NCBI RefSeq assembly: GCF_900115095.1 | Contig: NZ_FOVH01000026.1 | Coordinates: 1 to 64,000, forward strand | Reading direction: 5' to 3' | DNA from: Actinomadura madurae | Lineage (GTDB): Bacteria > Actinomycetota > Actinomycetes > Streptosporangiales > Streptosporangiaceae | DNA length: 64,000 nucleotides | In this document: in pieces, positions 34,093 through 42,457 of the stretch | Position numbering within the stretch: the first letter of the stretch is position 1 | Layout of the letters: each line of letters starts with the position of its first letter | Translations under genes and position numbers: made by a program | Notes under the pieces: model-generated | Told to the model about the DNA's origin: nothing | Databases searched by the model: none | What the model saw: the letters and a program-made list of their open reading frames with translations, nothing else

Positions 34093-37000
34093 ATGTTGGC
34101 AACCGATCTCCTCAGCCAGCAGACAATGGCGTTCGCGCTGCTCGGCATGGCCACCGGCTCGCTCTACGCGCTCGTGGCGCTGGGCATAGTGCTGGACTAC
34201 CGGTCATCCGGCGTACTGAACTTCTCGGCGGGCGCGGCCGGCGGTATCGCCGCATTCTGCTTCTACGGCATGCGGGACGACCTCGGCTGGGCGACCGTGC
34301 CCGCCCTGGCCGTGGCGCTGCTCCTTGCCGCCTCGCTCGGCGCGCTCACCCAGCTCGTGGTCCTGGGGTTCCTGCGGGAGGCGTCGCTGATCGGGAAACT
34401 GATCGCGACACTGGGGGTGATGGCGGCCGCGCAAGGCGCCGTGGCCATCGCCTTCGGCAACGAATCCAAGGGGCTGCCGCGGCCGATCCTGCCCAACGAC
34501 CCCGTGCGGATCACCGACCGCATCCTGATCCCGCAGGACCGCCTGCTCATCATCGGCATCGCGATCGCGCTCGCCGTCGCCCTGCGCATCGCCTACTCGA
34601 CGACCCTGTTCGGGCTCGCCACCTCGGCGGTGGCCGAGAACCGGCACGTCACGAGCGCCTACGGGTGGTCGCCGAACAGGATCGAGCTCATCAACTTCAC
34701 GATCGCGGGCCTGCTGTCCGGCTTCGCGGCCATCCTCCTCGCGCCGATCATCGGCCTCGCCGGGAGCACCCTGGCCCTCACCGTCCTGCCGGCACTCGCC
34801 GCCGCTCTGGTGGGCCGGCTGTCCTCCTTCGCGCTGACCGTCGCGGGTGCCCTGGCGATCGGGGTCGTCACGAGCGTGATGGGGTTCCTCCTGCCGGACA
34901 TCGCGCAGGCGCTCGGCGTCGGCGTCCCCTCGATCACCGGGCTGCCGGACACCGTCCCGCTCCTGGTCGTCATCCTGATCACCGTGTTCGGCGGCCGGGC
35001 CCGCCTCCAGCGCGGTGAGACGTCCGCGCGGATGCCGCTGCCGGGCACCGGCCGGCTCCGGCCGGGCCTCATCATCGGCGCCGGCGCCGTCTTCGCGGTC
35101 ATCACGTTCCAGGTCTCCGGGACGTGGGTCGACGCGTTCACCATCAGCATCGCCGGCGGGCTCCTCGTCCTTTCCGTCGTGGTCGTCACCGGTTACGCGG
35201 GCCAGCTGTCGCTGGCGCAGTTCGCCCTCGCCGGCTTCGGCTGCTGGGTGGCCGCCCGTCTCGTCGCGACCCAGGGCTTCGCGTTCGGCGCCGCACTCGT
35301 GGCCGGCGTGGCGGCCACGGCGGCGGCCGGACTCCTGGTGGCCCTGCTGGCCCTCCGGGCGCGGGGGGTGAGCCTCACCGTGGCGACCCTCGGCCTCGCG
35401 CTCATGATCAACGCGCTGGTCTTCAGCAACGGCGCGCTGACGGGCGGATACGTCGGCACGCTCGTCACGACGCCGAGCCTGTTCGGACTCTCGCTCGACC
35501 CGATCGGCCATCCTGCGCGCTACGCCGTCTTCGGCCTGGCCATGTTCGTCGCGGTCGGGCTCATGGTGGCCAACCTGCGCCGCGGCCGGACCGGCCGGCG
35601 CCTGCTCGCGGTCCGCGGGAACGAGCGCGCGGCGGCGTCGCTCGGGATCGGCGTCCACACCGCCAAGCTGTTCGCCTTCGCGCTGGCGGCGGCGATCGCG
35701 GCGGTGGCCGGCGTGGTCCTCGGGTTCCGGCAGCCGCAGATCCAGTTCAACCAGTTCGACATCGCCGGGTCGATCAACGCCGTGCTCAACGCCGTGCTCG
35801 GGGGAGTGGGATTCGCCTCCGGCAGCGTCATCGGCGGTGCCCAGACCGAGGGCGGCATCACGACACACGTCCTCGACCAGCTGTTCCCCGGCAACACCGA
35901 GACGGTCTTCTGGATCCAGATCGTCTCGGGTCTCGGCGTGATCCTGCTGATGCGCCAGTGCCCCGACGGCCTCGCCGCGCTGTACGCCAACCTCGTCGGA
36001 CGCCGGCTGCCGGACTTCAGGTGGCGCCGGACCGGTTCCCCGGCCGCGCCCGTCCCGGGGCGGCCGCACCAGCCGAGGGCACTGGAGGTCCGCAACGTCT
36101 CCAAGCGGTTCGGCGGCGTCGTGGCCCTCGACGACGTGAGCCTCAGCGTCCGTCCGGGAGAGGTGCTCGGGCTGATCGGCCCGAACGGCGCGGGCAAGAC
36201 GACCATGGTGGACGTCATCACCGGCTTCTCCACGCGCACGGCCGGGTCCGTGCTGCTGGGCGACCAGGTGATCGACGCCTGGTCGCCGGAGAAACGGGCC
36301 CGGCGCGGCATCGCGCGGTCTTGGCAGAGCGTCGAGCTGTTCGAGGAGATGACCGTCCGCGAGAACCTGCTCGTGGCCGCCGAGCGGCACCACCCGGCGC
36401 GCTACCTCGTGGACCTGGTCTGGCCGGGACGCCCCCGGCCCACCACGGCGATGCAGGACGTGGTGGACGAGTTCGGGCTCGCCGAGTTCCTCGACATGCG
36501 GCCGTCGACGCTGTCCCAGGGCACGGCGCGGCTGTGCGGGATCGCGCGGGCGATGGTCAGCCGCCCTTCGGTGCTGCTGCTCGACGAGCCCGCGGCCGGA
36601 CTCGACGCCCACGAGACCGCCGAACTGGTCGCACTGATCGAGCGCATCGCGCGGAAGTGGCGCGTCGCGGTGCTGATCGTCGAGCACGACGTCGAGATGA
36701 TCCTGGGCCTGTGCGACAGGGTCACGGTGCTCGACTTCGGCAGGCAGCTCGCCGACGACGTCCCGGACGCGATCCGCAGTCATCCGGAAGTGATCAACGC
36801 GTACCTGGGCGATGCGCTCGAAGAGCGGGAACCGTCCGCGGCGACCGCGTCCGACCTGGATGACCGCGCCGTCGTTCTCGAAGCGGAGAAGCTCCGGGCG
36901 GGCTACGGCGACCTCACCGTCGTCCGGGATCTCGACCTACGCGTGCGCGGCGGCGAGGTGGTCGCCCTCCTCGGCCCGAACGGCGCGGGCAAGACGACCA

Positions 37001-37614
37001 CCGTCCGCACGCTCGCCGGCGATCTGCGCAAGCACGGCGGCACCGTGCGGATCGACGGCTGCGAGGTGGTCTCGGCCCTCCACGCGCGGGCCAAGGACGG
37101 TCTCGGCCTGGTGTCCGAAGAGCGCACGGTGCTGATGCGGATGACCGTCGCGGAGAACTTGCGGCTCAGCCGCGGTGACCGGCGCCTCGCGCTGGAACTG
37201 TTCCCCGAGCTGGAGCCGCACCTGCACCGCCGCGTGGGGATGCTGTCCGGCGGCCAGCAGCAGATGCTCTCGCTCGCTCGCGCGCTGTCGCGGAGGCCGC
37301 GGCTGCTGATCGCCGACGAGCTGTCCTTCGGGCTCAGCCCCATGGCATCGGCGCGGCTGCTCCAGGCCATCCGCGCGGCGGCCGAGACCGGCATCGGCGT
37401 GCTGCTGGTGGAGCAGCACGTCCAGCGCGCGCTGGAGGTCGCCGACCACGCCTACGTGCTGCGGCAGGGGCGGGTCGAGATGAGCGGAGCCGCACACGAC
37501 CTGCGCGAGACGGCGCTGAAAGACATCCAAGGCCTCTACCTGGCGGGCGCCGCGGCGACAGACGCACCGGAAGCGGACCGGCCGCGAGGGCCGTCGCTTC
37601 CCGCCGGTAACTGA
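34093..37614 (+). CDS. Single-chain branched-chain-type ABC transporter (LivH-LivM-LivG-LivF fusion)
   Basis: A 1173-residue polypeptide carrying a whole import machine. In order: LivH-like permease (about residues 1-300, opening with G-S-L-Y-A-L-V-A-L-G-I-V), LivM-like permease (about 330-630, with G-Y-A-G-Q-L-S-L-A-Q-F-A), LivG-like ATPase (about 662-915; Walker A G-P-N-G-A-G-K-T-T near 695, Walker B L-L-L-D-E-P near 827) and LivF-like ATPase (about 927-1155; Walker A near 960, signature L-S-G-G-Q near 1050, Walker B L-L-I-A-D-E near 1072). The LivG signature is L-S-Q-G-T rather than L-S-G-G-Q. These parts are usually three or four genes. The start follows GGAGAAG. It would take up the cluster substrate delivered by the lipoprotein at 32685. 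Confidence 0.93.
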   Translation: MLATDLLSQQTMAFALLGMATGSLYALVALGIVLDYRSSGVLNFSAGAAGGIAAFCFYGMRDDLGWATVPALAVALLLAASLGALTQLVVLGFLREASLIGKLIATLGVMAAAQGAVAIAFGNESKGLPRPILPNDPVRITDRILIPQDRLLIIGIAIALAVALRIAYSTTLFGLATSAVAENRHVTSAYGWSPNRIELINFTIAGLLSGFAAILLAPIIGLAGSTLALTVLPALAAALVGRLSSFALTVAGALAIGVVTSVMGFLLPDIAQALGVGVPSITGLPDTVPLLVVILITVFGGRARLQRGETSARMPLPGTGRLRPGLIIGAGAVFAVITFQVSGTWVDAFTISIAGGLLVLSVVVVTGYAGQLSLAQFALAGFGCWVAARLVATQGFAFGAALVAGVAATAAAGLLVALLALRARGVSLTVATLGLALMINALVFSNGALTGGYVGTLVTTPSLFGLSLDPIGHPARYAVFGLAMFVAVGLMVANLRRGRTGRRLLAVRGNERAAASLGIGVHTAKLFAFALAAAIAAVAGVVLGFRQPQIQFNQFDIAGSINAVLNAVLGGVGFASGSVIGGAQTEGGITTHVLDQLFPGNTETVFWIQIVSGLGVILLMRQCPDGLAALYANLVGRRLPDFRWRRTGSPAAPVPGRPHQPRALEVRNVSKRFGGVVALDDVSLSVRPGEVLGLIGPNGAGKTTMVDVITGFSTRTAGSVLLGDQVIDAWSPEKRARRGIARSWQSVELFEEMTVRENLLVAAERHHPARYLVDLVWPGRPRPTTAMQDVVDEFGLAEFLDMRPSTLSQGTARLCGIARAMVSRPSVLLLDEPAAGLDAHETAELVALIERIARKWRVAVLIVEHDVEMILGLCDRVTVLDFGRQLADDVPDAIRSHPEVINAYLGDALEEREPSAATASDLDDRAVVLEAEKLRAGYGDLTVVRDLDLRVRGGEVVALLGPNGAGKTTTVRTLAGDLRKHGGTVRIDGCEVVSALHARAKDGLGLVSEERTVLMRMTVAENLRLSRGDRRLALELFPELEPHLHRRVGMLSGGQQQMLSLARALSRRPRLLIADELSFGLSPMASARLLQAIRAAAETGIGVLLVEQHVQRALEVADHAYVLRQGRVEMSGAAHDLRETALKDIQGLYLAGAAATDAPEADRPRGPSLPAGN

Positions 37615-37650
37615 TCTCCCTCCTCCGACTCCAAGGATGTGTGCATAGCC

Positions 37651-37959
37651 ATGACCTGGATCCGCGCCTGTGAGATCGACGCCGTCGACGACGGCGAGGC
37701 GACCGTCCTGCAGCGCTCCCCGGAGCCGCCGGTGGCGGTGTTCAACGTCGGCGGCGAGTTCTTCGCCACCGACGACACCTGCACCCACGACAACTATTCG
37801 CTCGCCGACGGCTACATCGACGACGAGGTCGTGGAGTGCCCTCTGCACATGGCGAAGTTCTGCATCCGGACGGGGAAGGTGCTGTCGCCGCCCGCCACCA
37901 GGGGCCTGACTTCCTATCCCGTGAAGGTCGAGGACGGAGCGGTCTACGTCGACGTGTGA
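37651..37959 (+). CDS. Rieske [2Fe-2S] ferredoxin component
   Basis: A 102-residue Rieske ferredoxin with Cys44-x-His46 and Cys63-x2-His66 as cluster ligands. It carries electrons from the reductase encoded next to the terminal dioxygenase encoded at 30561. Length is standard for BphA3/HcaC-type ferredoxins. ATG 37651 is chosen; an in-frame GTG at 37639 lies too close to AAGGA. Confidence 0.93.
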   Translation: MTWIRACEIDAVDDGEATVLQRSPEPPVAVFNVGGEFFATDDTCTHDNYSLADGYIDDEVVECPLHMAKFCIRTGKVLSPPATRGLTSYPVKVEDGAVYVDV

Positions 37960-37985
37960 TCGCGCCGGGGACGCGCTGCGCCCTC

Positions 37986-38034
37986 GCTGTGCCCCGCTGC
38001 CCCGCTGTGCCCCGCTGCCCGCTGTGCCCCGCTT
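37986..38034. repeat. Short tandem repeat before the ferredoxin reductase
   Basis: Units of GCTGTGCCCCGCTGCCC, 17-18 bp, two full copies and a partial third, in the 100-base gap between ferredoxin and reductase genes. Confidence 0.75.
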
Positions 38035-38059
38035 GAACGGATTTGAGGGAACGACAGGT

Positions 38060-39292
38060 ATGCCCAAACACCCCACCTACGTCATCGTCGGCGCCGGTCT
38101 GGCCGGCATGAGGGCCGCGGAGACACTTCGCCAGGAGGGTTTCGACGGCCGTCTCGTGCTGATCGGTGACGAGCCCCACCTGCCCTACGATCGCCCGCCG
38201 CTGTCGAAAGGCGTGCTCGACGGCTCGCGGGAAGCCGAGTCGACGAGACTGCGGGATGAGAGCTTCTACGTCGACAACGCCATCGAGGTTGTGTCCGGCC
38301 GGCCGGTCACCGCACTGCGTCCCCGGCTGGCCGCGGTGGAGCTGGGCGACGGCGCCGTCCTGCCCGCTGACAAGGTGCTCCTGGCCACCGGTGCTGGACC
38401 GCGTCCGCTGAACGTTCCCGGGGCGGACCTCCCCGGCGTCGCGTACCTGCGCACACTCGACGACGCACTGGCTCTGGCGGGGGAGCTGCGCGCCGGAGCC
38501 GCGGTCGTCGTCATCGGTGCCGGATTCGTGGGGGCCGAGGTCGCCGCTTCGGCTCGGAGCCTCGGCTGTGACGTGACGATGCTGGAGACGGCGCCCGTGC
38601 CCCTGGGGCGGGTGCTCGGGCCGGACATCGCACGGCGCTTCACCGCGCTCCACCTCGCCCACGGCGTGAACCTGCGTTGCGCGGTCGGCGTCGAGGCGAT
38701 CGAGGGCGCGCAGCACGTCCAAGCCGTCACCACCACGGACGGTGTCAGCCATCCCGCCGACGTGGTCGTGGTCGGCATCGGCGCCCTTCCCAACAGCGAT
38801 CTGGCGGCGCAGGCGGGCATCACGGTCGACGACGGGGTCATCGTCGACGAGCTGTGCCGCACCGGCAACCCCCACGTGTTCGCCGCCGGTGATGTCGCCC
38901 GCTTCTGGTCGCCCGTCGCCGATCGGCGGGTCCGGAGGGAGAACTGGCAGAACGCCATCGACCAGGGGGCGGCCGCCGCGATGTCGATGCTGGGCAAAGG
39001 GTCGGCGTACCGCGAATCGCCCTGGTTCTGGTCCGACCAGTACGACCTGAAACTGCACATGGCCGGCGCACCGGAACCGACGGACGACGTGGTGTGGCGA
39101 GGCGACCCGTCGGGCGCGGATTTCTGCGCCTTCTATGTCCGGGACGGCGTCCTCACCGGCGCGGTGGGAGTCAACCGGCCCAAGGACGTCCGCGCGGCAC
39201 TGACCGCCATCACGGCCCGCTTGACCGTCCCGCCGGAGATTCTCGCCGACCCCGCCATCGACCTGCGCAAGGCGACCCGTCAATTGGTGTGA
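38060..39292 (+). CDS. Ferredoxin reductase component of the dioxygenase (FAD/NAD)
   Basis: A 410-residue pyridine-nucleotide reductase of the BphA4/HcaD type. FAD motif G-A-G-L-A-G near residue 11, NAD motif G-A-G-F-V-G near residue 155, FAD-contacting P-Y-D-R-P-P-L-S-K, and V-F-A-A-G-D-V in the third domain. It passes electrons from NADH to the Rieske ferredoxin. ATG 38060 has GAGGGA upstream; the frame is open 12 codons earlier in the repeat region. Confidence 0.93.
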   Translation: MPKHPTYVIVGAGLAGMRAAETLRQEGFDGRLVLIGDEPHLPYDRPPLSKGVLDGSREAESTRLRDESFYVDNAIEVVSGRPVTALRPRLAAVELGDGAVLPADKVLLATGAGPRPLNVPGADLPGVAYLRTLDDALALAGELRAGAAVVVIGAGFVGAEVAASARSLGCDVTMLETAPVPLGRVLGPDIARRFTALHLAHGVNLRCAVGVEAIEGAQHVQAVTTTDGVSHPADVVVVGIGALPNSDLAAQAGITVDDGVIVDELCRTGNPHVFAAGDVARFWSPVADRRVRRENWQNAIDQGAAAAMSMLGKGSAYRESPWFWSDQYDLKLHMAGAPEPTDDVVWRGDPSGADFCAFYVRDGVLTGAVGVNRPKDVRAALTAITARLTVPPEILADPAIDLRKATRQLV

Positions 39293-39410
39293 GAAATCGT
39301 CCGCAGCCGTTCAGAGATGCGGAACAAGCATCCTGACGCAGCGAATGCCCGTGACCATACTCAGGCTGCCGGCAGATGGTCTGCCGCAGAAAGTGCAAAG
39401 GAGTTCTGCA

Positions 39411-40385
39411 ATGGCTTTCACCGACGAGGGGATCATGAAGGTCGACGGCCTGTTGAGCCGATGGGTCAGGCTGCCCGGCGGCGTCAAGGCCCACTACATG
39501 ACTTCGGGCGAGGACGGGCCGCCGGTGGTGCTGCTGCACGGGGGCATCATCGGTTCTTCCGGTACGGCCGGGTGGCGATTCATGGCGCCATTCCTCGGAG
39601 CGCACGGCTTCCGCGTGTACTGCCCGGACCAGCCCGCGTTCGGCCTGACCGAGGACCCGCAGGGGTACTACGAGCCGGGGCGTGCCGGGCACGTGGACTT
39701 CCTGCACGACTTCACCACGGCGCTCGGCCTCGACCGCTTCCACCTGGCGGGCAATTCGATGGGCTGCCTGAACACCGTGAACTATGTGGTGGCCCACCCC
39801 GAGCGGGTCATCAGCTACGCGCTGATCGGCGGCCGCATCGGCGATCTGGTCGGCGACGACGAAGAGCAGGAGCTCCGCGAGAGGCTCGACCACGTGATCC
39901 CCGACATCAGGGTCTTCGACGGCACGAAGGACTCGATGCGGATCATGCTGGAAAAGATCATCTACCGGGCCGAGTCGATCAGCGACGAGCTGCTGGAGAT
40001 GCGCACGCGGGCCGCCAACAACAAGCGCGAGGAGTACGCCCGGCACACCGTGAAGACGTTCCAGCCGCTGACCGGTGTCGACGTCGCGCGCTTCCCCACC
40101 AAGGGCCGCCTCGACAAGCTGCCGATCCCGGCGATCTACCTTTACGGGCGACAGGACGTGATCTTCCCTGTCGAACTCGGCTACCTGCAGGAGGAACGGC
40201 TCCCGAACGTCCAGTTCTTCTTCCCCGACGAGTGCGGACACCAGGGGCAGACGGACCAGCCGGACATGTTCAACCAGATCTTCCTGGAGTTCTTCCGCGA
40301 CGGAAAGGTCAGCCGGAAGACGGCGGACTGGGCGGGGGTGTCCAAGAACCGTCCCGAAATGCCCGAGTACGTCGCCGCGCGGTGA
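39411..40385 (+). CDS. Alpha/beta hydrolase, meta-cleavage product (C-C bond) hydrolase type
   Basis: A 324-residue alpha/beta hydrolase. Oxyanion H-G-G motif near residue 44, nucleophile Ser116 in G-N-S-M-G, Asp249 in Y-G-R-Q-D, and His277 in C-G-H-Q-G. The G-N-S-M-G elbow and context with an extradiol dioxygenase match BphD/MhpC/HsaD-type hydrolases that cleave the vinylogous 1,5-diketone made by ring fission. Sequence is about 35 residues longer than typical BphD at the C-terminus. AAAGGAG lies seven bases before ATG 39411. Confidence 0.85.
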   Translation: MAFTDEGIMKVDGLLSRWVRLPGGVKAHYMTSGEDGPPVVLLHGGIIGSSGTAGWRFMAPFLGAHGFRVYCPDQPAFGLTEDPQGYYEPGRAGHVDFLHDFTTALGLDRFHLAGNSMGCLNTVNYVVAHPERVISYALIGGRIGDLVGDDEEQELRERLDHVIPDIRVFDGTKDSMRIMLEKIIYRAESISDELLEMRTRAANNKREEYARHTVKTFQPLTGVDVARFPTKGRLDKLPIPAIYLYGRQDVIFPVELGYLQEERLPNVQFFFPDECGHQGQTDQPDMFNQIFLEFFRDGKVSRKTADWAGVSKNRPEMPEYVAAR

Positions 40386-40440
40386 CGAGCCCCGCTTCGG
40401 TCGCGAGTTCCCGCCCAGCCACCACAAAGGAGCCCGGACG

Positions 40441-41331
40441 ATGGGTTACATCAAAAGCCTCGGATACATCGGCGTCGGCGCCGACGATCTCACCGCGTGG
40501 CGCGAGTTCGGCACCGGCGTGCTCGGCCTCCAGGTCGGTGAGGCCGGCGCGGACGACGACACGCTGTACTTCCGGATGGACGGCAGGTCCTACCGGATCG
40601 CCGTGCACAAGAGCACCCATGGCGCCCTGCACTACTTCGGATTCGAGATCAGCACCCGCGAGGAACTGGCCGACTTCGCCGAGCAACTTCACTCGAAAGG
40701 CGTCGAGGTGACCGAGGAAGGCGCCGAGCTCTGTGCCGCCCGGCGCGTGTCCGCCCTGCGGAGCGCGACGGATCCCATGGGCAACCGCCTGGAGTTCTTC
40801 GTCGGGCACGAGGAGGCCACCGCCCCCTTCGTCTCGCCCACGGGCGCCCAGTTCGTCATCGACGACATGGGCCTCGGCCACGCGTTCATCACGTGTGACG
40901 ACATCGAGGTCTTCAAGGACTTCTACATCGGCAAGCTGGGCTTCCGCCTCAGCGACACCGTCAGCCTGACACCGGGCGCGGAGACCCATTTCCTGCGCTG
41001 CAACACGCGGCACCACACGCTCGCCGGCGTCGCCATTCCCGGCAGGCTGCCCTCGCTGCATCACATCATGCTGCAGGTCGCCTCGATCGACACCGTGGGT
41101 CACGCCTACGACAACGGCGGCGGCATGGTCGACCTGACACTCGGCAAGCACACCAACGACCACATGATCAGCTGCTTCTTCAAGACGCCCTCGGACTTCG
41201 TGGTGGAGTACGGTTTCGACGGTCGCCAGGTCGACGACGACACCTGGGTCGTCGGCCACTACACCGCCGCGAGCTACTGGGGTCATCGACGCCCGGAAGC
41301 GATGACCGGAGCGAACGAGCCGACGTCTTAG
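40441..41331 (+). CDS. Extradiol ring-cleavage dioxygenase (type I, BphC-like)
   Basis: A 296-residue two-module VOC-fold dioxygenase. Probable Fe(II) ligands are His147 (G-H-A-F-I), His208 (H-H-I-M-L-Q-V) and Glu256 (V-E-Y-G-F). The N-terminal module opens with L-G-Y-I-G-V-G-A-D-D-L, as in 2,3-dihydroxybiphenyl 1,2-dioxygenases. It opens a catechol between C2-OH and its neighbour, feeding the hydrolase encoded just upstream. It ends the cluster; a strong hairpin follows at 41425. The substrate may be any 3-substituted catechol. Confidence 0.93.
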   Translation: MGYIKSLGYIGVGADDLTAWREFGTGVLGLQVGEAGADDDTLYFRMDGRSYRIAVHKSTHGALHYFGFEISTREELADFAEQLHSKGVEVTEEGAELCAARRVSALRSATDPMGNRLEFFVGHEEATAPFVSPTGAQFVIDDMGLGHAFITCDDIEVFKDFYIGKLGFRLSDTVSLTPGAETHFLRCNTRHHTLAGVAIPGRLPSLHHIMLQVASIDTVGHAYDNGGGMVDLTLGKHTNDHMISCFFKTPSDFVVEYGFDGRQVDDDTWVVGHYTAASYWGHRRPEAMTGANEPTS

Positions 41332-41424
41332 GGCCGCTTGGAAGCGCACGCTAACAATGGCCCGATTCCGCACACAGCCGCCTGAGTAGGCACCGATCCG
41401 CGCGTCCGGCGAGAGCAGCCGCCC

Positions 41425-41462
41425 GGCGCCCCGGAGCACGATCCACGAGTGCCCGGGGCGCC
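41425..41462. terminator. Bidirectional terminator between convergent genes
   Basis: GGCGCCCCGGAGCAC pairs with GTGCCCGGGGCGCC with one bulged base and a 9-base loop, between the convergent extradiol dioxygenase and TetR genes. Confidence 0.75.
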
Positions 41463-41594
41463 GCTCAGGGCGTGAGCCCGGCACCCTCTGCGTCGAGGTC
41501 AGATCACCGACGGCCCTGCTCGAACGAGTGGAGCGCCGTCTTTCGTTCGTAAGACCGGTCAGGCGCCGGAAGAGGCGGAGGAGGGCGGTGCGTC

Positions 41595-42260
41595 CTACTC
41601 GTCGGTCAGGCAGGCTTCGATGATCTTCGTGAGCTTGCGCTCCAGCGCGTCGCGTTCGTGCTCGCTCAGGTCGTCCAGCGAGCGGCCGAAGATCGCCCCG
41701 ATACCGAAGAGCCCGAGCCCCATTGTCAACGACGCCATCAACCGCAGGATCGTCTCGGAGTCGTCCCGGTCTCCGAGCTTCGCTCTCAGGGGGCCGGTGA
41801 ACCGCTCCTCCAGTTCCGCCTGCAGCAGCGTTCCGCCGTCGAGGTCGACCGACCTCACCAGTGCGACGGCGGGGGTCCGGGCCTGGACGTCGTCCCAGAA
41901 TTCGAGCAGCCGGCGTGCCCACTCGGGCGCGGTGTCCGGCATCTCCGGCTCATAGCCGAATTTCGCCGAGGCGACCACCTCGAAAAGGGCGCGCTTCGAT
42001 CCGAAATACCTGTTGATCAGTGCCGCGGTGACATCCGCGTCCGCCGCGATCTCCTGCAGGGTCACATGGGCGTATCCGCGTGCGGCGAAATGCCGGGCGG
42101 CCGCCTTGACGATCTCGGCGCGAGTCAGCTCGGCATTGCGCCCGCGCGCGGGCCCCCCACGGGCGGTGCGATTCCGGTTCACCTCGTCGACCGGAACGGC
42201 TCGTGGGAGTGATCTCCTTTTCGGGGCTGTTGCATCAGGCGGCCGTTGAGCCGCCCCCAC
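41595..42260 (-). CDS. TetR family transcriptional regulator
   Basis: Up to 221 residues: E-I-V-K-A-A-A-R-H-F-A-A-R-G-Y and the helix-turn-helix L-Q-E-I-A-A-D-A-D-V-T-A-A-L-I-N-R-Y-F-G-S-K. Two GTG starts are possible, 42260 and 42182; neither has a good ribosome-binding site, and the first 26 residues of the long form are Arg/Pro-rich and may not be translated. As the only regulator adjoining the meta-cleavage cluster it is the best candidate to control it, though it is convergent and would act in trans on the promoter at 30.3-30.5 kb. Confidence 0.85.
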   Translation of the reverse strand: MGAAQRPPDATAPKRRSLPRAVPVDEVNRNRTARGGPARGRNAELTRAEIVKAAARHFAARGYAHVTLQEIAADADVTAALINRYFGSKRALFEVVASAKFGYEPEMPDTAPEWARRLLEFWDDVQARTPAVALVRSVDLDGGTLLQAELEERFTGPLRAKLGDRDDSETILRLMASLTMGLGLFGIGAIFGRSLDDLSEHERDALERKLTKIIEACLTDE

Positions 42261-42457
42261 CGTTTCAGCAGCCGCAGACGGACCGCAGCCACCCGCACCT
42301 CCGCTCGCCGTACGATCATCCGAGAATTAGATCATCATACCTTCATCCCGAGACCCGATTCAAAGGACGACCGGCCGGTCCGCAATGGTGGTCATGCGGC
42401 TGAGCGCCTCCAAGCGGGCGGAACGTAGATCGCACGGCCGCCCCGCGGACCCGCAGG

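Noticed and set aside
34204-36783. 859-codon open frame on the minus strand
   Set aside because: Antisense to the fused ABC transporter; no domain, Arg/Gln/Asp-rich composition.
30561-41331. Naming the cluster bph (biphenyl)
   Set aside because: The gene types match, but the importer and missing dihydrodiol dehydrogenase do not; substrate cannot be named from motifs, so gene symbols were withheld.
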